Positions 1 through 11,098 of a stretch of DNA of 64,000 nt are shown piece by piece. A model generated the notes under the pieces. That model was not told the DNA's origin. It made no database searches and saw only the letters and a program-made list of their open reading frames with translations. Origin of the DNA: Acytostelium subglobosum LB1 (Eukaryota > Evosea > Eumycetozoa > Acytosteliales > Acytosteliaceae); assembly GCF_000787575.1 (NCBI RefSeq), contig NW_012236511.1, forward strand, positions 310,001-374,000, given 5' to 3'. Numbering within the stretch: the first letter of the stretch is position 1; each line of letters starts with the position of its first letter. A program made the translations under genes and the position numbers.

Positions 1-582
1 GTGATGTGTCATATGTGTTGCCCACATCCCTATGATGTTTATGGTCAGTATTGGATAACTTATATTCGAATATTATTTACCTACAGTTGATAATATGTAA
101 ACATCTATGATGCCCTGATTGAGTGATAATAAAAAAGGTTATTTTAAGTATGAGAATGATTGATTGTTTCAGCGGATATCAACTTACAATAGAAAGCAAA
201 GTCTACCAATAATAAACAAAATAAAGAGGCTAACTTGGAGTCTTCTGGAATGTCTACTAGTCGACAGTGCTCCCACATCCATATCACAATATAGAACTCT
301 GTAGTTACCAATAGACTACATGGTATTAACTTCTCGATTAAAATTGTTGATAAACCTGTTGATAGACTTTATATAAGGTAAACATTTGATTGATTGATTT
401 ATGGATTGATTGTCATCTAATCATTCATACCTTGTAAATGAATCGTTCCAAGAGTATGTATCATCATCGAAATAGAAGGATACAATATTCTCAACTATCA
501 ACAATGCTATAAACCAAGGTAGAAATCTAATAGAGTAGTCTGGAAATTGATAATCAAGTATATATTTATAACTATCAAACAT
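1..582 (-). CDS. Alkylglycerol monooxygenase-like membrane hydroxylase, 5' part (partial)
   Basis: This is the N-terminal part of a membrane di-iron hydroxylase of the fatty acid hydroxylase superfamily. It best resembles alkylglycerol monooxygenase (AGMO/TMEM195), which cleaves ether lipids using tetrahydrobiopterin. Exons are 431-582, 188-366, 85-114 and 1-29, continuing off the left edge; all introns are GT-AG and phases match. The start ATG at 582 is closely preceded by an in-frame TAA. Visible landmarks are two hydrophobic segments, the peptide WNDSFTSLSTGL, a VDFAFYWHHR stretch, and then WATHMTHH. The last two carry the first histidine clusters (HHRxxH-like and HxxHH) that bind the di-iron centre. 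About 130 residues are present of roughly 400-450 expected. A sterol desaturase-like relative is the main alternative. The frame was assembled by eye across four short exons, but the histidine motifs make the family call fairly firm. Confidence 0.72.
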
Positions 583-938
583 TATTATTTATTTCTATGT
601 ACATGTATTCTAATTAGAAGTAATGTATGAGTTTATTGATCAATCATGTCTCTCTCCTCTATGCTAACATTAGTTGTTGGAAACATTAAGTGAATTTGAA
701 CATCAAATTGTAGCCATTGAGGTCAAGCTTATCATACCCCCCAAAGAGCATGTCTTGGCATCCTTTGGACCAACCAGATTACAATCCTACACTATCACAC
801 ACACTCAAACATCTTTACACTAAATTGGAACATTGCCTTTTTAAGTAATTGTGTTGTCCAAACAGAGTAGAGGACTTTGGCATCGATTGGATCAACAACA
901 ATAAACTTAAGTTAAACTTATTATATTTTTATTATTGT
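583..938. other. Intergenic spacer between AGMO-like and Trm10 genes
   Basis: This is the upstream flank of the AGMO-like gene and the downstream flank of Trm10, both on the minus strand. An AT-rich stretch near 920-945 contains AATAAA-type signals in Trm10 orientation. No convincing coding or RNA gene is visible. Confidence 0.5.
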
Positions 939-2194
939 TTATATTTGATTGCGATCTGGTTGGATGAATGTCTCGGGATTGGTACCTAGTTTGGCTGTTG
1001 TTGTTGGTGTCTCGGATTTTGTTGTAGAAGGAGGAGTAGTACTTGTAGTAGATGTTGTTGTTGTTGTGGTTGTTGCTGTATCATTGGCTGTTGTATCATT
1101 GGTTGTGGATGTTGCACTAATGGTCGATTGGTCAACATTCTTGTCTTCGTTGTTGTTCTCTCCTTCATCCTCCTCATTGTAGTCTTCGTCCTCGCCTTCA
1201 TTATCTGGATCATCAGATATCTTCCTAGCAGGTATAATCTGCTCGAACGACTGTTTCCAATCTCCATTCTGTGTATATGCTAGAAGTATTTCAAAGACTA
1301 ATGTACATAATGTTAGTGGACCATTCCTCGTCATCACTCAACAACAATGTAATATCGTATCTTACCATGATTGACTGTCAACACCTTGCGTGATGATAAT
1401 GTTATATATTCACTGATTGGTAGACGAGCTGTTGCGATACCTTGATCAGTTGCCTTCTTGTATGTGTATCCTTTGTATCGATTGTGATCTACGAATGATC
1501 CAATGATATATCGCTTGGTTGGGTCCAGTGTCTGGATAGAGTTTGGCGAGTCGGATGTGAGGTAGACCAGCTCCTGCTTGTCAAACAGCTCCATGTAGGT
1601 CTCAGTGTGCTTGGTCAGCTTCCAGTTGGCCACGCCAGACATTGACTCCATGGTGTCGCGCACCTTGCCCGTGTAGCCGGTGATGTCCACTTTGAGTGGA
1701 CGGTCGGCCTTGTTGTTGGCGCCGTACAGGTAGCACACCTGGTTGATGAGACTCTTCTCCTCCTTTGATCCCATCAGATGCGACATCTCCATGTCTAGAA
1801 TGACATTGCCGCTGTAGTCGATGGTGCTTGGGTCGCGTCTCTTCTTCCTCTTTCTAATCTCCTTCTCCTTGCGCTGCTCAGGTGTCATCTCCTGTTTCTT
1901 CCTCTTCAACTTCTCACGCTTCTTCTCTCTAAAGTACTCCTTCCTCTGATCCTTCATTTGATTCCATCTTTCAGCTTTCAACTGTCTCTTCAACTGGCCC
2001 TTTGACATTGGTTTATCCTCTGTTGTTGTTGTTGTTGATAACTCTGTTGATGGCTCTGTTGTTGATGTCTCTGTTGTTGTTGTTGATGTGGTGGTAGCAT
2101 CACCAACATGCTGGTCAGCAATCACATCGGTACTTGATGTTGACGGTGTGATCGCAGTGTCAGACGCAGTTGTCGTTGTATCTGTTGTAGACAT
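939..2194 (-). CDS. trm10: tRNA (guanine-N1)-methyltransferase Trm10 family
   Basis: This is a SPOUT-family methyltransferase that makes m1G at position 9 of tRNAs. Exons are 1366-2194 and 939-1297 (intron 1298-1365, GT-AG), giving about 395 residues. The order is a Thr-rich low-complexity N terminus, a strongly basic Lys/Arg coiled region (about residues 70-125), then the SPOUT core. Diagnostic peptides include LVYLTSDSPN, YIIGSFVDHNRYKGYTY, TARLPI, SSRKVLTVNH, and, across the intron, VFEILL with DWKQSFEQIIPARK. The aspartate of the VDHNRYKG loop matches the family's proposed catalytic residue. An acidic then poly-Thr tail follows the core. I chose the ATG at 2194, in A-rich context; the open frame continues upstream only from a non-ATG codon. 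The family is usually 300-400 residues, so length fits. The call is secure; the low-complexity ends are the least certain parts. Confidence 0.93.
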
Positions 2195-2352
2195 GTTATT
2201 TGTTTTGTTCAACTCAATGACTAATGATTCTCGCGGGTCATCTTTTCGACAACTAACAGCCGCCACGAGCTTCAACACCAACTATGAAAACGAAGAGAAC
2301 AGATAAGTTATAACTTGAACTTTATTTATTATTTAAACGAACGAAACACATG

Positions 2353-2374
2353 ATATATATATATATATATATAT
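2353..2374. repeat. (AT)n dinucleotide run
   Basis: An uninterrupted alternating AT run of about 22 bases lies between the start of Trm10 and the 3' end of the large unrecognised gene. It is probably part of the Trm10 promoter or of the neighbour's 3' flank. Confidence 0.8.
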
Positions 2375-2413
2375 GATGTACATGTATATCTGTACAATCA
2401 ATCAATCAATTAA

Positions 2414-5400
2414 TCAAACAACAGGTAATGTTTGAACAAACTCATGCTCAATGTCTGATGAGTAGATCATCATTGTTGAGGGTTTGTTGAAGGCATCCGT
2501 TGGACACTCTTCCAATCTCATCCTTCTGATGTTACTCTGTACATAGTAGGATGTATCCATCATTGGTGTTGATAACCATAACACTCTCTTCAACAACATC
2601 AGCACCAACACCAACAGGTTGTTTATACATGAATGCTTGGAGCTGTGAATGAAGGTTAGTAAATACGTTTGAATGATTGATTGATTGATTGATTGTTAAC
2701 ATAAACATACCTTATATGATGGAAGATGTTTAGAACATTCAAAGTGATCATTGAGCTCGATGATGAGGTTGTCATTCCAAGACCAATAGATCATGTCTGT
2801 GTTGTCGACTACGAAGTACTTGGAAGCTTGGAGGATGGTGTCTTTACCTATGCCAAAGCACTGACAAGAGGTGGCACTTGCACATTTTGCGAGGTCATGT
2901 GTAATGCTGAACGTGGCACCATCGTTAAGTCTACGTAGGTGCATGATGCCTCCAAAGGTCCTCGAGTCGTGCTTGCTCATTGGACACTTAGCCGTATCGA
3001 TAACCCAATTAAAGTCTTTGGGTGAGCCATTGATTTGGCGCAGGATGTTGGCCAATGCATTGCCTGGAGCCTTGGTATGATTGCCGAGTGAAGGTATACA
3101 CTTCTGGAGCTGATTCATCAAGTGGTCCACTTCAACGGCCTGTTCGCCTTCAAGCGAGCAGTCATACTCAAAGATGTCCAGCCATGGACTAATGCTCGGA
3201 TGAGTGGTGTAGGTCACATCCTTGCTGAATCTCAACCAGTTGATCAGATATGGTGCCAATGGATGACAGGGCGTGTTGATCGGTCTCATGGCATCAGTGA
3301 ATACATCCAGGTTGTCTAGCAAATCCTTCAACGGTCCTGGTTGGCTGGCATGGTGAACAATCTTGCCAAAGAGTTGGCGACGGGCCACCACGAGGTCTGG
3401 ATTAACCTGGGACAAAGTCAATGCAAGTTGATTGATCAGGACATCATTGGAAACACCATTTTGGAGTTGAGCAATAAGGAAACTTGCCTCTCTTGCCAAC
3501 GAATGGATGGTGTCACTGCTGAGGTTTGCCTTGATGAGCTGGAGAGTGTCATTGCCCTCATCTTCCTCCAAGATGAACTGGTACAGGGTAACACACCTAT
3601 TCAAGTATCTGATTGGCACGAGGTCAGATGTGTGCGCCAATGTAGCCAAAGCATCCAAGATCAACTGCTTCCTCTCATTGCAAGAGTTGACACTCAGCTT
3701 GTAGACCTCTGTCGAACCTGATGGTCGATTGACTGTGACCTGGCGACACCAATCTCCTACCTTCCCAGCGACATACTCATTCTTACTGGTGTTGCCAACT
3801 GCTGGGAGTATGTTCAAGATCTCCACTGTGGAGAACAACTCCTTGATGCCGTCCAAGTTGTTCTGCAACAAATTTAGATGATCAATCTGTGGCGCAATGT
3901 TTGTTGGCATCCTCTTAAACATCTTGGAACAGAACTCTTGCGTGGTGGAAGGGATATTCATGCTGCCTGGAGTATGTGCTTCAATGATTGGTTGAATCAT
4001 TGAGTACAACTGTTGAATATCCTCCATCAGAGCGAACATTGTCTTGTCCAAGGAGAGGTGCGACTTTACTTTAGCACTGGTCTTGATAAAGTTGGATGAT
4101 GTCATGAAGCTGGCAAAGAACTGGATCAGGTCATGAGACAGATACTTGAATAGCTCCAAATGGGTGTACAACATTCCACCAACTTCATTCTGGCACTTGG
4201 TATCATGATCCTGCTCTCCATTGAAGTTCTTGATACACTGGACAATCCTATCATTGGCTTCATCAACATCAGTGATCATTAGCAGTGGGAACGACTTGAT
4301 AAAGTTGGTCAACATAGAGTGATTGTTGTGGTATCCATTGATGGAGATGACATTCTTGATGAACTTCATAATGAAGCGAGTGTCTTGATCAAACTGGCCG
4401 TCGGGTCTTAGGTATTTGAATCTAAATAGAGAGATAACTAGGTGTAAATAAATGATGGCCAGGAGTGATCAATTGTTGGGATGGATATAACTTACATGAA
4501 CACAAGGTCATCAGTGGTGCTATCTGGAATCTCGGACAATTCTTTATATAGTATTGGACTGACTTTGGTGGTCAACTTGGTGTTGATAATGTCCTCCATC
4601 ACTTGAATGGTCTGACTGCATACCATATCCATGTCCAACATGCCATCATATTGTTTGATCATATAACAAAAGATGATTGAGAAGACATTATTGGTCCTTG
4701 GTAGGGCCAAACCAAAGTGGGTAAGGAATTTCTGAGAGATATCATTGATCAAAGTGAATGAATCTTGATGTGATAATGCGTGTAACCTTGAATCCATCTC
4801 TTTGATTGTCATTGATTTCGGCTCTTCCCCATACTTGGAAATGTTGATGTGAATTGACAATGATTGGAATATCTCAGACATGGCCTCCAAAGTCAAATTA
4901 ATCTTTGTATATTACACCAACTTGTTACTGTGATCTTGAACAAACTATTAACACTTGACATGATTGAATATGTATCTCCAAATCCTTCAATACTCTGTTG
5001 AAAGAAAGCAATGCTTCCCTTTGGTCGGGCAGGCCAGTGTATGATTGGATGAATTTATCGACGTATGAATGGATTACATCCAAGATCTAAAGTAGAATAA
5101 TAATAATTAATTATTGATTGTAATAGATATGTATCTTTGATATAAGTACTTACTCGCGTCCTGCTCTAGCGGAGCTCCTGTAACTCCTCATTCCAGTGGG
5201 GCACTCCTTGATCTCTTGGCAATCGGACTGAAAGAATGGCTGAGATTTGGCAAAGGTTCAGTCCCTTCTTACTATCCTCTAGTATACTTGGTACAGTCTT
5301 TCTAACAAACAGAATGTTGAGCAAGGTTGGTTGGTTAAATCCTTTATGGTCTGGAACCAGGGCCACCATCTTATAAGAGAGAATTGAACATATTTGGTAG

Positions 5401-6605
5401 AATGTCTTGTAAACCTCCTTGGTCATTGGCACCCTGACAACATCTCGATGAGCTATCTCACTCTTGGTCAACTCCTCCAAGTTCTTAATATCCTAATAAT
5501 TTAAATGGTAGTTCATTGATTAATTGATTGATTAGGAATGGTTAAGTATTATAAATACTATAGTGGGTATTACCTCTAGTGCTGGCATCTGAGGATAGTC
5601 GTAAGTTGGACTCTTGAGGATGAATTGGATTCGTGAGGATGTTTCCTCTGTCTTGAGTATAGCTGATTGAATATATGATAGACAATTGAAATTGTTTGGG
5701 TTTCCAAGGGACAACAGACTCAATTTGTTTGCCATTGGTATCGAATTGAGTTCGTCCAACCAGTGAGTATTGCTCATTAGTACATGAAGGAATAGATGGG
5801 ACATAAACAAACTATTTGAATGGTTGAACGTAGGTAGAACAAATGTCAATATTATAAAGAATAGAATTATATATTATATATCTAGACAAGTGAGTTTCTT
5901 TCCATGTATCTAGTTTAGAGAATGATATATTGCTATTAATTTCTTGACCAACTTGTTTGAGTTGATCCTCTGTTAGAGTCTTGATGAAGTCAAGATATTC
6001 TTTGGGGAAGGACACAATGAATGTCCTGTGAATGTTGGAATTCCAAGTCCTCAGTTTGAACCTATTGTTCAAACTATTCAATGTAATCAACCTTTGAACT
6101 GAGGGGATGTTGACTTGGTTCTCTGAAAGATGGGAATAATATTGTTAGCACTGGCCATCATTGTTCTCAAAAGTATATGAACTCTGTTAAACAAAATATC
6201 TATATACATACCGATCTTCGAGAGATTAACTATCTTTATCATATCTATTGATTCATCTTCGGTATGGACTAGTCTGGATAATATCTCCAAATATTTTTGA
6301 TTGGCAACCTGAATAGTGCAAATTATAATTTTACAAAATTAATACAAAATATTAATATTAGTAATAATAATACATACTGTTGGATTATCTAGTTGGAAAT
6401 ATTTGATAAATTCTATAAGGAATGTGATCTTGTGTATAAGTCCAGGGAATGTTTGCACTAGTTCATCAAATATATAGAGTCTTTGGATGAATGCCATTAG
6501 CTCGGGAAATATAGAATCATTCTTCTTATCAATATATTGGAATGACATGCGAAGAATGAGGTTACACATATCACGATCGAGCCTTCTGCATCTTTGTTCA
6601 CTCAT
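2414..6605 (-). CDS. Large unrecognised protein, about 1,200 residues, with an in-frame stop and a frame break
   Basis: I do not recognise the family. A nine-exon model fits phase throughout: 6378-6605, 6212-6308, 5888-6122, 5574-5811, 5154-5492, 4955-5086, 4496-4902, 2711-4421 and 2414-2642. The product looks helical and globular, with no signal peptide or membrane span and little low complexity. Two defects stand out. A TAG lies in frame at 5166-5168, twelve bases before the GTAAGT donor that otherwise keeps phase. A TAA at 2532-2534 ends the last exon, but skipping one base there restores 39 further codons to a stop at 2414. The donor at 5887 (GTCTAG) is also non-standard. The start is uncertain: the frame is open upstream of the ATG at 6605, and an extra 5' exon may lie between 6718 and 6800. 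It could be a real gene with assembly errors or a decaying one. Confidence 0.5.
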
Positions 6606-6838
6606 GTTGATCAACAAGAACTCCTTGACCAGCCCTTCATATGTAGAGTCGAATGACCCCTAGCCTTTTTTCCAGAGTCTGAAAAGACACTCGCTAATTT
6701 CCATCCCAGAAAATCAATCAAGTAGACTTGTACTGGAGGCAGAAGCTGTCAACCTTCATAATCTGGGATAAGTTATTTTCAAGGTCACAGGCTGAAAAAG
6801 CACTCATAAACAGATAAAATATGTTGACGAAATTTGGA

Positions 6839-6909
6839 GGCTCTTTAGTTGAATGGTACAATATTATCTTAGGGTGATAGTGGTCTGGGTTCGATTCCCG
6901 GAAGAGCCC
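6839..6909 (+). tRNA. tRNA-Pro (anticodon AGG)
   Basis: A full cloverleaf folds from the sequence without an intron. The acceptor stem GGCTCTT (6839-6845) pairs with AAGAGCC (6902-6908), with C as discriminator. The D stem is GTTG/CAAT. The anticodon stem TTATC/GATAG encloses loop TTAGGGT, so the anticodon is AGG and reads CCT proline codons. The T arm is CTGGG-TTCGATT-CCCGG, which also supplies the internal B box for RNA polymerase III. A run of T residues near 6954-6962 may serve as terminator. It lies just beyond the 3' end of the OB-fold gene, which is on the other strand. Confidence 0.93.
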
Positions 6910-6961
6910 TATCCTTTTGGGCCCAAAACAGGGCCTGGAAGAAAAAACTGATCGATTTTTT

Positions 6962-9417
6962 TTATGTATCCATTCTCCAACAACTGTCAATCCTATATGT
7001 ATCCTTTCTCTCTGTTGATGCTCCAGAACGGCTGGATGTCAATGGTCCACTATTAGAAGTGGACAATGAAATTATAAATTGGTTATTGACTGCCAATGAC
7101 AATATCTTCTTCCTCTGATCAGTGGTTTGTAGATTCTCAAACTCTGCCTCTGTGATTCTTAATAATTCCTACTCGTGAGCATAATATTAGTGTTCAATCC
7201 ATTCATCAACCAATCAATAAATCAATCTACATACTCTATGTAAACCAGGCGAGGCTGGTGTTGCTTCAATCACAAAAGTATCATTGATTGCACGTAACTT
7301 GTAGGAGAGGTGGAATAGACGTTCCATATCATTTGCATCAACATAACATTGGCAATGTGGACATTCAAATCCATTGTTATTTGTCTTGCTCGGTGCAAGT
7401 AGTCTCTGACATGACTTGTCTAAAGTAATATGAGTTAGTGAGTGATTGGATGGATGGATGTATAACAGGTAACATACGGAATGCAAACAATGGATTCTGA
7501 CGTTGCTCATCGTAGAGTACCAAGTCAACAATCTCCACGGATACAACAGTGTTGTCCCAATCCTTTTGTTGTGATAATGATTGAATGGGTCTATATAGGA
7601 ATCTAGAGTTGAGTATTCCAATCAATGTGCTGACTATATAATCATTTTCAATATATGTTAATATCATCACTAGATTGATTGATTGATTGATGGAGTACAT
7701 ACTTGGATGAACTTTGGACTTCTTCTCATCATCACCATAGAGTCGCTTCTTCTTGTCTACTTCTGAAGCCACAAATAGATTGGAAAAGAAACATAGCTGG
7801 CCAACACGATAGTTTGACGTTGACCTTGTCAATCCTGCACTCAAGACCAATGTGATCGTTTGTCCATCTGAATCACTAAGTAACAATGGCAGACTATTGA
7901 TACCTTGCTCATTCAATTTCTGAACATTGATTGATTGAATGAGTGGAGTGAGTAAGAATGATTGATTGAATGATTGAGTAAGAATGAAAGAGTCGGCCGA
8001 CTTACTATCTTTCCAACATGGACTATCCTGGCCACTAGGGATACACTATGCATGCCACTCTCCAATTGATTGATCTTGACTCTGTCGGGGTAGTCACTCA
8101 TATCGCGATCTTCTGTATCTTGTAGTTGACTCTCTGTCATGTTACAATCCTTGACAGCAGGTAGTATGGTGCATATGACCGTTGTGGATGTCGCCTCAAA
8201 CACTCGTAGCAATTCAGTTGATAACCTTTGATTGTAGAATAGTCCATGTATGAGTAGTATATCATCCGGTTGGAATAGATTGGTCGACTTGCACATCATA
8301 TCCCAAAAGACTATCTTGATCTGCTGCTGTTGTTTTTGTTGTTGAGTATTGTCCACCGCCACAAGGTATACACATTGCTTGAGGAAGTACTCAAAGTGTC
8401 TGTCATGTGGTAGTTGATTGTTCCATTTGATCTCGTCGGTTACTTTGGTTGGATGTGCATCAATAGAGGTCACACGTAGTTGTAACCAAGATGTCAGAGT
8501 TGGATGTGACAAAGTGCCATTAATGTGACCAAACTGATAAAGATCTGGAATCGCCGTCCCTGATTTGAGGATGACACCAATGTTCTCAGTTGGAAGTGTG
8601 ACCAGCTTGCCATAAGACCTATCAAAGGGATTCATTGGATATGTTGTGATGATATTTGTCATTTGCAACTTGGTCTCCTGTTGATTGATTGAGTGTGAGT
8701 TAGGATGGAATGGTTCCAGTGCCAACAACGAGGGTGTATTTACGTACTGGTTTGATCATAGGGTCTGCCAACTCAAGCAAGATGTTGTATTTTGGATGAA
8801 GATAGTGATCAATTGATGACTTCTGGTCACCAATCTTCAGTCGATACAATGGTGTTTGTTGAGTCACGCCATTGTTAACATTGGTATTGGGCTGCTGTTT
8901 CTGTTGACTGCTATTGCTTTGGACAAAGCTAAAGTTGAAGCTCAAGTCATCTTGACTGACCTGGGATTGAGCGTTGTTGTTATTGTTGACTAATGAAGTT
9001 GTGTACGTCGCTACATCACCCAATCGATCAATCTCCAACACTGATGTTTCAACTACCATATCATAAGGTATTGCATCCTTTCGAAAGTATGAAGACAGAT
9101 ACCTTGTCTGCTGCGCTTCCTTTTTGTCATTTATAATAACTGTAGCATGTTGATCCCACTTTGTTTGATTGAGAATGAGCGAGTGATTGAATTATTGAAT
9201 TTACATTGTTTACACATACCATCAACTGTAACTCAGCTTTGATTATTGAGTATGTTATACCCTCTGGATGACGTATAAGTAATTGAATAAGGTTATCAGA
9301 TAACCAACTCCAATTAGTTTGTTTGTTATAGTTGATATTATTGTTGTTGGTATCTGGTAACCTCTTGCCAACTATGATGTTGTGATACAAGTCATCAACA
9401 ATCTCTTGGAATTGCAT
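6962..9417 (-). CDS. OB-fold protein with RPA1-type zinc ribbon, possibly SHLD2-like
   Basis: The predicted product of 681 residues probably binds single-stranded DNA. Seven exons keep phase: 9220-9417, 8748-9158, 8006-8677, 7703-7919, 7478-7633, 7235-7419 and 6962-7168. The N terminus (about residues 1-66) looks like a small helical or winged-helix unit. The middle, interrupted by Asn/Gln tracts, is rich in alternating hydrophobic residues as in OB folds. Near residue 555 a HKSCQ ... CPHCQC cluster is followed by FHLSYKLRAINDTFVIEA. That layout, a zinc ribbon inserted in a terminal OB fold, is known from RPA1 and from the shieldin subunit SHLD2. The length is near that of SHLD2, and canonical N-terminal RPA1 features are not obvious, so I lean to a SHLD2-like or meiotic RPA-like protein. 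The fold is inferred by eye only. Confidence 0.55.
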
Positions 9418-9604
9418 TATATAAAAATAACTACTTGTTATAACTACTACATATCAATGTATACAATCATTGATTGAGTGATAATGTATTATTTGTTTGT
9501 TTGATGAATGATTGTTTATCTTTATGTTTGGATTGGGAGGTGTTAAGGGAATTGATACCCTCACAAAAATGTTGAATGCTCTTTGGAGTCGCCTGCCCAC
9601 GGGC

Positions 9605-10127
9605 TCAGCAATAGTAAAAGGCGATTGGAGCGTACGTGATGAGCAGACGACAGAGCTTGAACTAACCATTTCGAAAAAACCCTGGTATTCACTCGAAAAT
9701 CATCATGCATACTTTATGGGTTGTGTGTAATATTGCTAATTCCAAAAAGTGAACTTCACGGCCTAAGATTGATTGAATGGTCATCAATGTGATAGATGGG
9801 ATAGTACTATTCTTAAGATGATACCAATATTGGATATTGGACCATTCATAGCTTGTTAGTTTAGTTGGAACAGATATAATTTGTTCTTGTCTTGATTGTG
9901 ACTTTGACCATGGGTCATTAAAATCGTCAACTAAAGTCAATCAAACATTCATTCAATATATCTATCAAACAAACAATCAATCAATCATTGTTTACCTGTC
10001 GAATAACATTCATTGTACACACTCAATACCATCAACAACAATAACAATGTGATGACGGTGCTTTGTTGTTATTCACATTCATCCAAAGAGTGTGATACGA
10101 TGTGATCAACAATAACAACAACTTCAT
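9605..10127 (-). CDS. Doubtful small protein with signal-peptide-like start
   Basis: A four-exon model keeps phase (10099-10127, 9996-10021, 9713-9930, 9605-9661) and gives about 109 residues. It begins with a short basic-hydrophobic leader (MKLLLLLITS) followed by an acidic, aromatic-rich region containing DDFNDPWSKSQ. I recognise no family. The exons are tiny, one donor is GTATCA, and an alternative splice (donor near 9828, acceptor near 9767) would end the protein earlier. The opposite strand also carries a plausible open frame at 9512-9730, so the coding strand is not settled. Treat this as a candidate only. Confidence 0.3.
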
Positions 10128-11098
10128 GACTCACAAACACATAATCGTACAGGTACTCAAAGACAACACCATCAATCAATCAACAACACCATATTTATAA
10201 ATAATGAATGAGGCGACTGTTGGCCCTCTGAAGCGGCATAACACACATCTCTCTTCGAAGCAACACACAAACAAATACTAACACTCAATCATAATCCAGT
10301 TAGAGTTATACGTGTACAAATCGGGGGAGGGGGAATCATCCTTCGACGGAGGGATACTGTGATGGATCAGAGAGTGGTGGCGATCAATATTGAGATGCAC
10401 TGCACCACCTTGACCTTCACCATCCCATCCTACCATACTTATTACTACTACTCCTACTTCTATTCACAACCTCTAATCAACATCGACACGTCGACAATGT
10501 GTGTTTATTTGTTACCATTGTTGGTTCAGCTTGTTTATCGACTGTTTGGCGATGTATTGGTATTTGCCCTCTCACTGCAAACCAGGCAGCAAAGTATGTA
10601 GTAATACTAATTGTTGTTGTTGTTGTTGTTGTAGATTGTTGGTCAATGTGTGAGTGAGTGTGTGAGTGTTGTGTGTGAGTGTGAAGAGTAGTTGTAATAA
10701 GTTTGTTACTCATACTTAGAGAGTTGAAGTTGTGTGAATGATCATTAGCACAAAGTCATTGGTAATTACATACATACATACTTGATTGCATACATTGGAT
10801 GTACACTACACATAGCACATATATAAATATACATATTCTACTCACTGCCAACCAACAACCAAACACACCAACCAACGTTAAAGAGGTAATGCCCAACAAT
10901 CAAAGAGATACACACCATAGAGTATTCCTTGTCAACATACAAATAACAAACATCACCAATAATTACCAACCAATCTTGTTAATATAATCATTCAATCAAT
11001 CATTCATTATTACTATTCCATACTTATAATAACTAGTAATAATTAAATAATAATATATTATATATATACATATAAATATATACCTTTATAAAAAAGAT
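10128..11098. other. Intergenic region upstream of the Ser-rich gene
   Basis: This is mostly low-complexity, with CA-rich and TCAA repeats, a G-rich patch at 10322-10333 and an AT-rich promoter-like stretch at 11020-11098. A 79-codon open frame (10362-10601) ends beside a GTATGT donor-like site and may be a leader exon, but its composition is not convincing as protein. Confidence 0.4.

Noticed and set aside
949-1182. Plus-strand open frame opposite the Trm10 C terminus
   Set aside because: It is the complement of the poly-Thr tail, with a Val-only composition; the Trm10 frame explains the sequence.
6600-7000. TRE-type retrotransposon next to the tRNA
   Set aside because: No reverse transcriptase or terminal module is found around the tRNA.
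9512-9730. Plus-strand open frame of 72 codons
   Set aside because: Some coding character, but no family and it overlaps a phase-matched minus-strand model; undecided, so not annotated.
10362-10601. 79-codon open frame, plus strand
   Set aside because: Tyr/Thr-rich without recognisable motif; may be a leader exon ending at GTATGT.
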